Shown: positions 45,599 through 54,747, counted from the stretch's first letter. The stretch is 64,000 nucleotides of DNA from JAFKFH01 sp017307375 (GCA_965229335.1 OZ245874.1:3782001-3846000); one strand, 5' to 3'. Notes: generated from the letters alone by a model not told the origin. A program made the numbers and translations.

Positions 45599-46216
45599 CT
45601 AGGCCGTCTGTGCGGCCAGGACCCGTGCGACTGCCGGCCGGTCGAGCATGCGTTCGTGATGGTCCCAGACCTTGGCGAAGCGCCGCGGGTCGACGCTGTC
45701 GCCTTCGAGCCAGCGGGTAATCGTGAACAGGTAGGGATCGGCGATCGTATAGCGGTCGCCCATGACCCAGGGGCCCTTGAACATCCGGTTTTCGATCATG
45801 TCGAAGCAGTCGGTCATGTTCTGCGGCACCTTGGCCTGGATCGCCTTGATCGCCGCCTCGTCGTCGGTCCAGCGCGACGCGCGCGGCCGGTGGGCATGGG
45901 CGATATGGACGGTCGAGCAGAGGTAGGCGTTGAAGGCCTGGACCTCGGCGAAATCGAAGGGATCGACCGGGGCGAGATCGGCGGCGGGGAAGCTCTGGGC
46001 GATGAAGGCCAGGATCGCCGGCGTTTCGCTCAGCGCACCGCGGTCAGTGGCCAGGGCGGGCACGCGCCCCTTCGGGTTGATCGCCAGGTACCCGGGCTTG
46101 CGCTGGTCCTCGGTGGCAAAGCTGAGGCGCACCGCCTGATAGTCGGCCCCCGCTTCCTCCAGCGCGATATGCGAGGCCAGGGCGCAAGTGCCGGGGACGT
46201 AATAGAGCTTCAACAT
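45599..46216 (-). CDS. glutathione S-transferase
   Basis: 205 aa from ATG 46216 with GGAGAG upstream. N-terminal thioredoxin-like domain (LKLYYVPGTCALASHIALEE; NPKGRVPALATDRG; LSETPAILAFIA) and C-terminal helical domain with GDRYTIADPYLF. The PGTCALASHIAL start is that of beta-class GSTs. Probably co-transcribed with the methyltransferase. Confidence 0.88.
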   Translation of the reverse strand: MLKLYYVPGTCALASHIALEEAGADYQAVRLSFATEDQRKPGYLAINPKGRVPALATDRGALSETPAILAFIAQSFPAADLAPVDPFDFAEVQAFNAYLCSTVHIAHAHRPRASRWTDDEAAIKAIQAKVPQNMTDCFDMIENRMFKGPWVMGDRYTIADPYLFTITRWLEGDSVDPRRFAKVWDHHERMLDRPAVARVLAAQTA

Positions 46217-46325
46217 GCGATCTCTCCGGTTGGACGCGATCGGCGTGTATACGAGACCCGGCAATTTCCGCCAAGGCCCGCTCGTGGCCGCCTCCCGATC
46301 ATGCTCAACGAAGCACAGCGGATGA

Positions 46326-46631
46326 TCAGCGACGGCGCCGCGCATCCTCCTCGGCCTCGCGCTTGCGTCCGCGCACGAAAATGGCGGTAAGGAGAATGCC
46401 GAGCGCCAGGCTGAGGATGATGCCGAGAATTGTGGCGACGTCGCCATGTCCGGAAACCGCGATCTGGTCGCCGTCCATCGACCGGTTGATGCTCAGCGCG
46501 AAATAGGCGGCGAAGCCGAGCCCGCCCAGGACGACCGCGGTCGCAAGCAGAACGAAGATGTGGTCGATGAGCGCGTGGCCCCGTTCCGGCGTGGGCTTGG
46601 GGGCAAGGCTGGGGGGCGGGGTGGTGTTCAT
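46326..46631 (-). CDS. small two-helix membrane protein, unknown function
   Basis: 101 aa from ATG 46631 (GGAAG six bases upstream). Two membrane helices (HIFVLLATAVVLGGLGFAAY and ATILGIILSLALGILLTAIF), proline-rich N-terminus and a very charged tail (RGRKREAEEDARRRR). Divergent from the MocR gene and therefore perhaps regulated by it. Confidence 0.62.
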   Translation of the reverse strand: MNTTPPPSLAPKPTPERGHALIDHIFVLLATAVVLGGLGFAAYFALSINRSMDGDQIAVSGHGDVATILGIILSLALGILLTAIFVRGRKREAEEDARRRR

Positions 46632-46646
46632 GTTGCACTTCCTATC

Positions 46647-46776
46647 CATGCAATATTGCCGATATAAGCATGCAATCTGCATGCGTTAGATCTTGGCCGA
46701 TATCGTCCGCTTGGCAAGGGGCGATATGTCGCATGGCAGACGATTTGACATGCAATAATCCGGGCAAATTGCATGT
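46647..46776. promoter_or_regulatory. cluster of CATGCAA sites in the MocR divergent region
   Basis: Four exact copies: CATGCAA at 46647-46653, 46669-46675 and 46749-46755, and its complement TTGCATG at 46769-46775. The first two are 22 bp apart; the last two form an inverted repeat with eight-base arms (ACATGCAA/TTGCATGT, 46748-46776). A further palindrome GCATGCA-ATC-TGCATGC lies at 46668-46684. Likely binding sites of the adjacent MocR-type regulator, which usually bind spaced repeats. Confidence 0.6.
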
Positions 46777-46808
46777 ATACTCCTTCGACGAAGGACGGAG
46801 ATGCATGC

Positions 46809-48164
46809 ATGTGGCGGCCGATGATCCAGCCTGGCGCCGGGCCGGTCTATCTCGCAATCGTGGCGGCGATCGCGGCGGATGTCGCCGGCGGCCGGCTCAG
46901 GGCGGGTGATCGCCTGCCGCCCCAGCGCCTGCTGGCCGAACGGCTCGGGATCGATCATACGACAGTAACGCGCGCCTATGGCGAAGCGCGGCGTCGCAAC
47001 CTCGTCGAGGCGCGGGTCGGGCAGGGCACGTTCGTGCGGGGCGATGCGCAACCGTCACCCCGCGGACCGGTCGGACGGCAGGTCGACATGACCATGAACC
47101 AGCCGCCGCCGCCCGACGATCCCGCGCTGTTCGAGCGGCTCGACCTCGCGCCGACGCCGCTCGGCTGGATGCGCTATCCCGGCGCGGCGGAGGCCGAGGC
47201 CGATCGCGCGGCGGGGTTGCGCTGGCTGGCCGGTCGCCTGGCCGGCGCCACCGCCGACCGGCTGGTGGTCTGCCCCGGGGTTCAGGGCGCATTGACCGCG
47301 CTGCTGACCACGCTGGCCCGGCCCGGCGATCTGATCTGCGCGGAGGACCTGACCTATCCCGGCATCATCGCTGCGGCGGGCCAGTTCGGCCTGCGGCTCA
47401 AGGGTGTGCCGATCGATCGGGACGGCATCGACCCCGATGCCTTTGCCGACATCTGCGCGCGCGAGATGCCGCGATTGCTCTATTGCACGCCGACCTTGCA
47501 CAATCCGACGGCGGCGACGATGCCCGCGGCGCGGCGCCAGGCCCTGGTCGCCGTCGCCCGCCGGCACGGCATCGCCATCGTCGAGGATGACATTTACGGT
47601 CCCCTGCTGACCGACGGTCCGCCGCCGCTGGCCGCGCTGGCCCCCGACATCGTCTATCACATCGCCGGGCTGTCCAAATGCGTCAGTCCCGCCCTGCGGC
47701 TCGCCTATCTGATTGCGCCGGATGCGCGTCGGGCCGGGCGGCTTGCCCAGGCCCTGCGCGCCACGGCGCTGATGCCGGCGCCGCTGACCGCGCGGCTTGC
47801 CACGGCCTGGATCAACGATGGCACGGCGGCCCTGATGCTGGCGGCGCTGCGTGGCGAGGCGCTTGCCCGCCAGGCCATGGCGGCGAGCCACCTGCCGGCC
47901 GGGTCATATGCGGCAAGCCGGCCGGAAGCTTTCCACCTGTGGCTCGACGTCGGGCCGGACTGGACGCGCGGGGCATTTGCCGCCCATCTCCGCGCCCAGG
48001 GCATCATGCTCGCCACCGCCGATGCCTTCGCCATCGGCGGCGCGGCGCCGGAGGCGGTACGGGTCTGCCTGGGGGCGGCGGCCGATCGCCGGGAACTGGC
48101 CGACGTCCTCGATCTTCTGGCGGCAGCGCTGGCCCGGCCCGCACCGGGGGCGACCGTCATCTGA
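46809..48164 (+). CDS. MocR-type regulator (GntR helix-turn-helix fused to aminotransferase)
   Basis: 451 aa from ATG 46809, with GGAG eight bases upstream (46773 is a longer alternative). GntR winged helix in residues 1-80 (AGDRLPPQRLLAERLGIDHT, VTRAYGEARRRNLVEARVG), then a fold type I aminotransferase domain with VCPGVQGALTALLTTLARPG, CTPTLHNPTAATMP, VEDDIYGPLL and the PLP lysine in HIAGLSKCVSPALRLAY. Such proteins sense PLP-linked amines or amino acids. Targets are likely the divergent small membrane gene and/or itself. Confidence 0.88.
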   Translation: MWRPMIQPGAGPVYLAIVAAIAADVAGGRLRAGDRLPPQRLLAERLGIDHTTVTRAYGEARRRNLVEARVGQGTFVRGDAQPSPRGPVGRQVDMTMNQPPPPDDPALFERLDLAPTPLGWMRYPGAAEAEADRAAGLRWLAGRLAGATADRLVVCPGVQGALTALLTTLARPGDLICAEDLTYPGIIAAAGQFGLRLKGVPIDRDGIDPDAFADICAREMPRLLYCTPTLHNPTAATMPAARRQALVAVARRHGIAIVEDDIYGPLLTDGPPPLAALAPDIVYHIAGLSKCVSPALRLAYLIAPDARRAGRLAQALRATALMPAPLTARLATAWINDGTAALMLAALRGEALARQAMAASHLPAGSYAASRPEAFHLWLDVGPDWTRGAFAAHLRAQGIMLATADAFAIGGAAPEAVRVCLGAAADRRELADVLDLLAAALARPAPGATVI

Positions 48165-48194
48165 CGTCGATCCCGTGCCGCCGGGTGGCGCCGA

Positions 48195-49757
48195 TCAGCG
48201 GCCGGGCGTCAGCGAGACGCCCCAGGCCCGCGGCTGGCCGAGTGCCCATCCGGAATAGTTCCGCACATTGGCGCGAACCGCGTTGGTCTCGACGTTCGAA
48301 TACATCGGGATCATCGGCAGATCGGTCCGGAACATCGCCTCCATGTCGTCGAATATCGCCTGGCGCCGGGCGCGATCGCTGACCTCCATGCTGCGGGCCA
48401 GCAATGCCCGTGCTTCGGGATTGTCCCATACCTTGCGCGGCTGCTTGTCCTTGTCGCCGCTGATCATTTCGAAGGAAAGCGATGCGTCGAGCCGCGAGGA
48501 ATAGGTGAAGGTCATCACCTGATAATCGCCCTTGGTATAACGATCGAGCAGCGTCGCCCAGTCGAGGACCTCGATGTCGACCTTGATGCCGGCTTCCTGT
48601 GCCATCGATTGGGTCACGACGGCGATGTCGAACAGCGAGGCATAGCGCTTGGTCGTCAGCAACTTGATCGGCTGTCCCCTGTAGCCGGCCTCGGCGAGCA
48701 GCTTCTTCGCGGCGGGGATGTCGCGCCGGGGCAGGTCGGCCTGTGCCTTGCCGTAGAATCCGCTGGAGACCGGAACGACCGAAAGGCTGGCGCGGGCTTC
48801 GCCTTCGGTCACGGTCTCGACAAGCTGAGACATGTCCAGCGCGGTTGCCAGCGCCTTGCGCAGGCGGACGTCCTGAAGCAGCGGATCGCGCGTCTGGAAC
48901 AGGATGCCCTGGATATCCATCGTCGAAACCGTCTGCATCTTGACGTCGGTGCGCGTCTTGTATTCGGCCGCATCGACATTGAGGATGTCGGGAACGATGT
49001 GAAGCGCCCCTGACAACAGTCCGGCCTTGGCGGCCGAGGAATCCGGGATAACGTCGAAGCGTACCCGGGGTACCAGCGGTGTCTTGTTGCCGCCATTCCC
49101 GTCGCGCTGGCCTGGAAGCGCGGCATAGGCGTCGTTGCGGACAAGGTCGACGTATTGCCCCTGTTTCCATTCGGCCAGCTTGAACGGACCGGTTCCGACC
49201 GGGCTCTTCCACTTGCCGTCGGCATCGAGCGACGACCGATGGTAGATGGCGGTGCTGCCGCAATCGGGGCGAGCCAGCAGCGTCAGGAACAGGGCCGAGG
49301 GTTTTTCGAGCGTGAAGCGGACGGTGCTGGCGTCGGGCGCCTCGACGCTTACCACCTTCATCAGCCCGCGACCGTCGACATCGGGCAGGCAGCGCCAATT
49401 GTTTGCCGGGTTGGTGTAGCGCTTCCAGGCGTAGAGGACGTCGTCGGCGGTCAGCGGCGCACCGTTGTGGAACGTGACCCCGTCCCGCAGCGTGAAGGTA
49501 TAGATCGTGCCGTCCGGCGACAACGCGATCGACTTGGCCAGCATCGGACCGACGGAGGTGTCTTCCCGATAGGCCACCAGGCCTTCGACGACATGCAGCA
49601 CGACGGCGTCGGTGTTGGCGTCGCGGTTCATTCCGGGGTCGGTCGACCTGATATCGGCATTGAGCCGCACCCGAAGAATATCTTCCTGCGCGTGCGCCGC
49701 CGGGGCGACGTAAGCCATGGCGGCGACGACGCAGGCTGACGAAAGCGTGCGGATCAT
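48195..49757 (-). CDS. family 5 (oligopeptide/nickel-type) substrate-binding protein
   Basis: 520 aa, signal peptide about 23 residues ending AAHAQ. DppA/OppA features: the N-terminal LNADIRSTDPGMNRDANT, LRDGVTFHNGAPLTADDVLY (family signature), and PVGTGPFKLAEWKQGQ. No permease or ATPase gene follows, so it must use a transporter encoded elsewhere. Divergent from the FAD oxidoreductase, which suggests that its ligand is an amine or amino-acid derivative oxidised by that enzyme. Confidence 0.85.
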   Translation of the reverse strand: MIRTLSSACVVAAMAYVAPAAHAQEDILRVRLNADIRSTDPGMNRDANTDAVVLHVVEGLVAYREDTSVGPMLAKSIALSPDGTIYTFTLRDGVTFHNGAPLTADDVLYAWKRYTNPANNWRCLPDVDGRGLMKVVSVEAPDASTVRFTLEKPSALFLTLLARPDCGSTAIYHRSSLDADGKWKSPVGTGPFKLAEWKQGQYVDLVRNDAYAALPGQRDGNGGNKTPLVPRVRFDVIPDSSAAKAGLLSGALHIVPDILNVDAAEYKTRTDVKMQTVSTMDIQGILFQTRDPLLQDVRLRKALATALDMSQLVETVTEGEARASLSVVPVSSGFYGKAQADLPRRDIPAAKKLLAEAGYRGQPIKLLTTKRYASLFDIAVVTQSMAQEAGIKVDIEVLDWATLLDRYTKGDYQVMTFTYSSRLDASLSFEMISGDKDKQPRKVWDNPEARALLARSMEVSDRARRQAIFDDMEAMFRTDLPMIPMYSNVETNAVRANVRNYSGWALGQPRAWGVSLTPGR

Positions 49758-50007
49758 GAATGCTCCCCTTGCTGTCGAGGTTGGCCTGGATGGAGGTCAA
49801 TCCAGGCATACTTTGCATTTTCGCGCACAATATGCAATACATGGAAACCCAAAGTCGCGCGCATCCGTTCCTCTGGAACCAGGATGTCGACCAGGATACC
49901 AAGCGTGACCATGACGGGTGTATCCGGGCTTGGGCGGCAGAACCATATTGCATTTAAAATTACAAAATGCGATTTGTCCGTTGTTGTAATCAGCTGGATG
50001 ACGGTCG
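49758..50007. other. divergent regulatory region with ATGCAA/TTGCAT elements
   Basis: 250 AT-richer bases between the binding-protein and oxidoreductase genes. Contains TTGCAT at 49813 and 49948, ATGCAA at 49832, and the inverted repeat GCATTT-N9-AAATGC at 49950-49970. These may be operators of the GntR regulator encoded at 51761 or of the MocR protein, whose region has similar words. A short minus-strand frame here is not convincing as a gene. Confidence 0.45.
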
Positions 50008-51297
50008 GTGCGCGCACAAGCATGTCTTTGGAACGATTCAGCCGTTGCCGGGCCTGATCTGCCAATTCTGGCAGGTCCTCGCGATGCCGACGTTGCCATC
50101 GTCGGGGCGGGCTTCGCCGGTTTGTCGACGGCGCTCACGCTTGCCGAGCAGGGCTCCTCCGTCGTCGTGCTCGAGGCCGGCGAGATCGGCGACGCGGCGT
50201 CCGGCCGCAATGGTGGCCAGGTCATCGCAGGATTGCGCCATTTTCCCGAGGAACTGGTTGAAACCTACGGCCGCGATCGGGGACGGCGACTCTACGAGTT
50301 CGGTGCCCGGACTGCCGATGACGCCTTCGCGCTGATCGCCCGGCATCGGCTGGATTGCGAAGCGGCGCAGGAGGGCTGGATCAACGTCACGGATGCGCCC
50401 TCGGGCCTCGACATGGTTCGTCGCCGGGTTGCGGCCTGGCGGGCCCATGGTGCGCCGGCGCGCGAGCTGAGCCGGGCGGAATTGCGCGAGCTGATTGGCA
50501 CGGACGCCTATCTCGGCGGCTGGATCGACCCGAGGGGTGGCACGGTCCAGCCGCTGAGCCTGGTGCGCGAACTGGCGCGCGCGGCAAGGGGGGCAGGCGC
50601 CGAGGTCTTCGTGCATTCGCGCGTGGTCGACATTGCCCGCGCCGGGCGGGACTGGCGCGTCAGTACCGGTGCCGGCTCGATCGTTGCCCGGCGCGTGCTG
50701 CTCGCGACAAATGCGCTGACGGGACCGCTCAACCCGCCCTTGGCGCGGAGCTTCCTGCCGGTCTGGAGCTACCAGATCGCCACCGGTCCGCTTCCCGATG
50801 CAATCACGCCGATACGAACCGGCGCGGCGATCTCGGACTCACGCCGCGTGCTTCGCTATTTCCGCCGTGATCGCCAGGGCCGCGTCATCGTCGGCGGCAA
50901 GGGCACGTCGGGCGGCCCCAAGGGGCCTGGTTCGTTCAACCTGCAGCGCCTGACCCTCGCGAGGCTTTATCCCGCACTGGCCTCCATAGAACCGACTTAC
51001 TACTGGGGCGGGCAGGTCTCGGTGACGATCGACCGCCTGCCGCGGTTCTTCGTGCTGGATGACGGCCTGTTCGCGACGCTCGCCTGCAACGGCAAGGGCG
51101 TTGCCTGGAACCTGGCGCTTGGCCCGGTGCTCGCGGCCGCCCTGAGCGGGGTGGATCCGGACAGCCTGCCCCTGCCCCCCGCACGGCCGCCCGCACCGAT
51201 TCCCTTCCACCGCCTGAAGCGGGTCTACGCCGCCGCAGGCAGTACCTGGTTGCGTCTGCGCGACATGATCGAGCGGCAGACGCCTGTCCGGACATGA
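50008..51297 (+). CDS. FAD-dependent oxidoreductase, DAO/PuuB type
   Basis: 429 aa from a GTG at 50008 (start uncertain, weak ribosome site). FAD motif ADVAIVGAGFAGLSTALTLAE near residue 27, GRNGGQVIAGLRHFP as in gamma-glutamylputrescine oxidase-like enzymes, and YWGGQVSVTIDRLPRF with ACNGKGVAWNLALG near the C-terminus. It oxidises a primary or secondary amine, or an amino acid, using oxygen. In an ATGA overlap with the cupin gene. Confidence 0.83.
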   Translation: MRAQACLWNDSAVAGPDLPILAGPRDADVAIVGAGFAGLSTALTLAEQGSSVVVLEAGEIGDAASGRNGGQVIAGLRHFPEELVETYGRDRGRRLYEFGARTADDAFALIARHRLDCEAAQEGWINVTDAPSGLDMVRRRVAAWRAHGAPARELSRAELRELIGTDAYLGGWIDPRGGTVQPLSLVRELARAARGAGAEVFVHSRVVDIARAGRDWRVSTGAGSIVARRVLLATNALTGPLNPPLARSFLPVWSYQIATGPLPDAITPIRTGAAISDSRRVLRYFRRDRQGRVIVGGKGTSGGPKGPGSFNLQRLTLARLYPALASIEPTYYWGGQVSVTIDRLPRFFVLDDGLFATLACNGKGVAWNLALGPVLAAALSGVDPDSLPLPPARPPAPIPFHRLKRVYAAAGSTWLRLRDMIERQTPVRT

Positions 51298-51692
51298 CCC
51301 GATCTCGCATCAAGGTATCCTCGGCGATGAAGAATGACGAACAAGCGATGCGGCGGGGATCGGTCCGGGTCAGCCCGGCCGATTGCCCGATGCCGCCGGC
51401 CGGCAAGCAGGCTGCCGCCACGAAAGCCTATGTCGATCCGTCGGGCGCATTGGTGGCCGGTGTCTGGCGCTCGAAGCCCGACCGCCTGGATGTCGCCTAC
51501 AAGCGTGACGAATTCTGCCAGATCATCGAGGGCGAGGTACACCTGACCGACGCGGCCGGGCATACCGAGGTCTATCGGGCAGGCGACGCTTTCGTCGTGC
51601 CGGCAGGCTTTACCGGAGTCTGGCTCATGCCGGTCGCGGTGACGAAATTCTATGTTCTCCATGGGCCGGAGGGCGGCGACCGACAGCGCTAG
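51294..51692 (+). CDS. cupin-domain protein (DUF861/EutQ-like)
   Basis: 132 aa from the overlapping ATG 51294; ATG 51327 would give 121 aa. Single cupin barrel with YKRDEFCQIIEGEVHLTD and YRAGDAFVVPAGFTGVW. Proteins of this type often accompany PuuB-like oxidases; their catalytic role is unproven. Confidence 0.78.
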   Translation: MTRSRIKVSSAMKNDEQAMRRGSVRVSPADCPMPPAGKQAAATKAYVDPSGALVAGVWRSKPDRLDVAYKRDEFCQIIEGEVHLTDAAGHTEVYRAGDAFVVPAGFTGVWLMPVAVTKFYVLHGPEGGDRQR

Positions 51693-51760
51693 TTTGTCGC
51701 GGGGCAGGGGCCTCCGGGCCAGGTTGTAAACCCACCCCCGGTATTGTATTTCGATAGGCG

Positions 51761-52666
51761 ATGTCTCCGTCGGCCGGAAATGAGGATCCGAAACGCGGTG
51801 CGAGCCACACGCTGTTGCAGCGTGATCTCGTGGGCAGGATCATCGGCCTGATCCATGCCGAGGGCCTCGGGATCGGCGATCGCCTCAACGAGAGTCGCCT
51901 GGCCGATCGGCTCAACGTTTCGCGCACGCCCGTGCGGGCGGCGCTGGATACGCTTTGCGAAATGGGTTTCGTGTCGCGTGAGCCCAATCGCGGTGCAGTG
52001 CTGCGCAAGCTGCCACCCCTCCCGGCGGTACCCGACCACGAAGCGGCGGCGGTCGAGGATGACAGCCTGCTCTCCGCGATCGCCCGCGATTGGTCGCGCG
52101 GGCAACTGGCCGAACAGGTATCGGAAGCCGAGCTGATGCGGGCCTATGGTTGCAGCCGGCAGGCCGTGCGGCGCGTCCTGGAGCGTCTGCTGGACCTCGG
52201 CAGCGTCGAGCGCCGGCCGGGCTATGGCTGGTCGTTCGTCGAAGCGATCCGGGACGGGCGCGAAAACCGGGCGAGCTACCGGTTCCGCATCGTGATCGAA
52301 ACGGCCGCGATCCTGGAGCCCGACTTTGCCCTGCCGCCCGGCTGGGCCGCGGAGATGCGCGCCCGCCATGCAAAAGCCCTGGTCGAGGAATGGGGCGAGC
52401 ATTCGAGCGTCGGTTTCTTCGAGATGAACGCCGAGTTTCATCTGGGGATCGCCCAGGCATCCGGCAATCGTCATTTCAGCGATGCCGTCGCCCGCCAGAA
52501 CCAGCTGCGGCGGCTGTCGAACTATCACTGGATCAGCGGTTTCAGCCGGGTCGAGGTCAATTGCCGCGAACATATGGCAATCCTCGACGCCCTGGAGAAA
52601 GGCGACAACGAGATCGCCGCGGTGCTGATGCGCCGTCATCTCGAGGATGCCGTCGACGTTCCCTAG
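51761..52666 (+). CDS. GntR/FadR-type regulator with two winged-helix domains
   Basis: 301 aa. First GntR-like winged helix at about 20-80 (LNESRLADRLNVSRTPVRAA). A second region of the same pattern at about 115-165 (SEAELMRAYGCSRQAVRRVL, then LLDLGSVERRPGYGWSF) precedes a helical FCD-type effector domain (about 175-295: YRFRIVIETAAILEP, FHLGIAQASGN, EHMAILDALEKGD). A standard FadR/GntR protein has one winged helix and about 230 aa. It follows the oxidoreductase-cupin pair on the same strand and probably controls it. Confidence 0.82.
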   Translation: MSPSAGNEDPKRGASHTLLQRDLVGRIIGLIHAEGLGIGDRLNESRLADRLNVSRTPVRAALDTLCEMGFVSREPNRGAVLRKLPPLPAVPDHEAAAVEDDSLLSAIARDWSRGQLAEQVSEAELMRAYGCSRQAVRRVLERLLDLGSVERRPGYGWSFVEAIRDGRENRASYRFRIVIETAAILEPDFALPPGWAAEMRARHAKALVEEWGEHSSVGFFEMNAEFHLGIAQASGNRHFSDAVARQNQLRRLSNYHWISGFSRVEVNCREHMAILDALEKGDNEIAAVLMRRHLEDAVDVP

Positions 52667-52676
52667 CCGCGGGTGG

Positions 52677-53957
52677 TCAGGCTGATCGGTGATGTGCGTG
52701 ATCCGGCAAGGCACGCGGCCAGTAGACCACCAGCGCCATCAGTAGCGCCACCTCGCCCGGCGTGAACACCAGCGACTGCACCGCCGAGGTGAGGATCTGG
52801 TAGATGACGTAGTCGCCCATCGCCCGCACCAGCGGCTCGTCGCGCGGCGGCGTGATCGAGGCCTGACGCAGGGTGGCGAGATAGACGGCGATGATCAGCG
52901 CGGCGCCGGTCAGGCCGTACTCGAAGACGATGCCGAGCCAGCCGATGTCGGCCAGGTAGAAGTGGGCGTAGCCGAGCAGGTTGGCAAGTGTCGTCTGGCT
53001 CAGCCGGGTGATCGATCCGGCACCGAACATCATCACCAGCGGATGGCTCTGGATATAGTCTACGGCCAGGCGGATCGATGCCTGGCGGATCGACAGCGAG
53101 GCGCCCAGCGCGGCTTCGACGCGCGCCAGCAGCGGGCCAAATACCAGGATGCCGACGGCGATGGCGGCGGCAACCCCGCCGGCGAGCAGTAGCGCCCTCA
53201 CCCAGCCGCGGCTGCTGCGGAACATGATCCAGCCGATCGTCAACGCGACGGACAGGATGACCGTGCGCTGCTTGAAGATCAGGATCAGCAGCACGAACCC
53301 GATCAGCACGCCAAGCCCGGCCAGCAGGTCGCGCCGCATGACCAGGCGCCGGGCCAGATAGAACATCGTCAGGATGCCGAAGAACATCGGCATGAAGATG
53401 CGATAGCCGCGTTCGGTCTCGTAGAGGAACAGCTTGGATTCGGCCGCGTCGATCCGATAGGCGGTCGCGGGAACCACGAGCCACAGGAAAGCCATCAGCA
53501 GGAAAGTTCCGATCCCCAGTCCGACCAGGGCGCGGCGGAGCTGATCCTGGGACGGCTGCAGCAGGGCAAGCAGTCCGGCCGCTGCGAAGTAATAGAGGAA
53601 GGGCAGCGATTTTGCCGTGGTCACCAAGGCGTCGACCAGGCCATTGCCCAGATAGATCATCGACAGCAGCGGCGTCAGGCCGAGGACATAGGCGATCAGG
53701 ACGCCGTAGAGCCAGCCCCAAGGCAGCCGCACCGTCACCAGCGCGTAGATCGCAAGCGGCAGCGTCAGGATCGGCCAGGCTTTGGACAGGTAATAGGTCG
53801 GTGGCAGGTCGATGACGTAGTGAAAGCTCTGCCCGAACAGCGGCAATGCCACCAGCAGGATCAGGAAGGTGAGCGTGCGCGGTGGATCCTGGGTGATCGA
53901 CCATGGCTGGGGGCCGAGCCCCAGGATCCGCCCGCGACGGACGGAGATCGTCGGCAC
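52677..53957 (-). CDS. O-antigen polymerase/ligase-like membrane protein (Wzy candidate)
   Basis: 426 aa, GTG start. Ten or more hydrophobic helices (e.g. TLTFLILLVALPLFGQSF; AGLGVLIGFVLLILIFKQRT) with a large polar loop in the C-terminal half (about 270-340) containing IRLAVDYIQSHPLVMMFGAG, the pattern of Wzy/WaaL proteins. Last gene of the exopolysaccharide operon, so the polymerase is the likely role. Sequence conservation in this family is too low for certainty. Confidence 0.75.
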   Translation of the reverse strand: MPTISVRRGRILGLGPQPWSITQDPPRTLTFLILLVALPLFGQSFHYVIDLPPTYYLSKAWPILTLPLAIYALVTVRLPWGWLYGVLIAYVLGLTPLLSMIYLGNGLVDALVTTAKSLPFLYYFAAAGLLALLQPSQDQLRRALVGLGIGTFLLMAFLWLVVPATAYRIDAAESKLFLYETERGYRIFMPMFFGILTMFYLARRLVMRRDLLAGLGVLIGFVLLILIFKQRTVILSVALTIGWIMFRSSRGWVRALLLAGGVAAAIAVGILVFGPLLARVEAALGASLSIRQASIRLAVDYIQSHPLVMMFGAGSITRLSQTTLANLLGYAHFYLADIGWLGIVFEYGLTGAALIIAVYLATLRQASITPPRDEPLVRAMGDYVIYQILTSAVQSLVFTPGEVALLMALVVYWPRALPDHAHHRSA

Positions 53958-53958
53958 G

Positions 53959-54747
53959 TCAGCCCGGCCGGCGCGGCTGATGGCGCCGTGCCGGATCGGT
54001 CAGCCGGGCCCGCACCGCGATGGCGACCAGCGGCAGCGATTCGACGAAGACGCGCCGGGCATGGTTGCGCGGGTCGCGGACCAGGCGATAGAGCCATTCC
54101 AGCGCGGACCGGCGCATCCAGCGCGGGGCCCGCGGCACCATCCCGGTCAGGAAGTGCAGGGAAGACCCGATACAAAGCCCGACGCCGGTCGCCCCGCCCC
54201 GCTCGGCGATGCGATGGGCCAGCAATTCGGATCGCGGCGCGCCGACCGCAAAGAAGACGTAGCGCGCCGGATGGTCCAGCACGAAGCGGATGCAGGCTTC
54301 GACGGCGGCCGGATCCTTGATGAATCCCATCGGCGGCTGATGCAGCGCCAGCCGCGTCAGGCCATAGCGCCGGCGCAGTCGGGCGGCCAGTTCGTCGTCG
54401 CCCCCGATCACGGTGATCGCATCGTCGGGACGGACATGGGCGGCGAACAGCCGTGCCGTCACGTCGGCACCGGTGGCGTGCGGCAGGTCGCGATCGAACA
54501 GCATCCGTCCCAGGATGCGCATGATCTGGCTGTCGCAGAGCCGCAGCCAGGCCGCATCGTAGGCCCTTGCGAACGCAGGGTCGGTGCCGCTGTCGAGGAT
54601 CACCATGTGCTGGGCGTTGGGCGTGACCACATAGGCGAAGGGCAGGGCCGGATCGCGCGCGGCAATGACGGCCGCGGCTTCCACCGTGTCGAGATGGGCG
54701 ATCTCGACGCCGAGAAAGAGATCCTGGGCCACCGGCGCCGCGGTCAT
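53959..54747 (-). CDS. WecG/TagA/CpsF family glycosyltransferase
   Basis: 262 aa. Family motifs TPNAQHMVIL, VGAPRSELLAHRIAE, GSSLHFLTGMVPRAPRW and RSALEWLYRLVRDPR are all seen. It adds a sugar (often N-acetylmannosaminuronate or N-acetylmannosamine) to a lipid-linked precursor at the cytoplasmic membrane face. Overlaps the export lipoprotein gene by four bases. It is the only conventional glycosyltransferase in this stretch, so others must be elsewhere or beyond the window. Confidence 0.88.
   Translation of the reverse strand: MTAAPVAQDLFLGVEIAHLDTVEAAAVIAARDPALPFAYVVTPNAQHMVILDSGTDPAFARAYDAAWLRLCDSQIMRILGRMLFDRDLPHATGADVTARLFAAHVRPDDAITVIGGDDELAARLRRRYGLTRLALHQPPMGFIKDPAAVEACIRFVLDHPARYVFFAVGAPRSELLAHRIAERGGATGVGLCIGSSLHFLTGMVPRAPRWMRRSALEWLYRLVRDPRNHARRVFVESLPLVAIAVRARLTDPARRHQPRRPG

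Noticed and set aside
46745..46781. TTGACA (46745-46750) with TATACT (46776-46781) as a promoter for the MocR gene
   Set aside because: The spacer is 25 bases, far beyond the 16-18 needed; the two elements are not paired.
46632..46808. CRISPR-like array because of repeated CATGCAA words
   Set aside because: The repeats are only seven bases, irregularly spaced and in both orientations; they fit operator sites.
49754..50065. Minus-strand frame of 103 codons between binding protein and oxidoreductase
   Set aside because: Lies across a divergent promoter region, has no ribosome site and reads as non-coding; treated as regulatory DNA.
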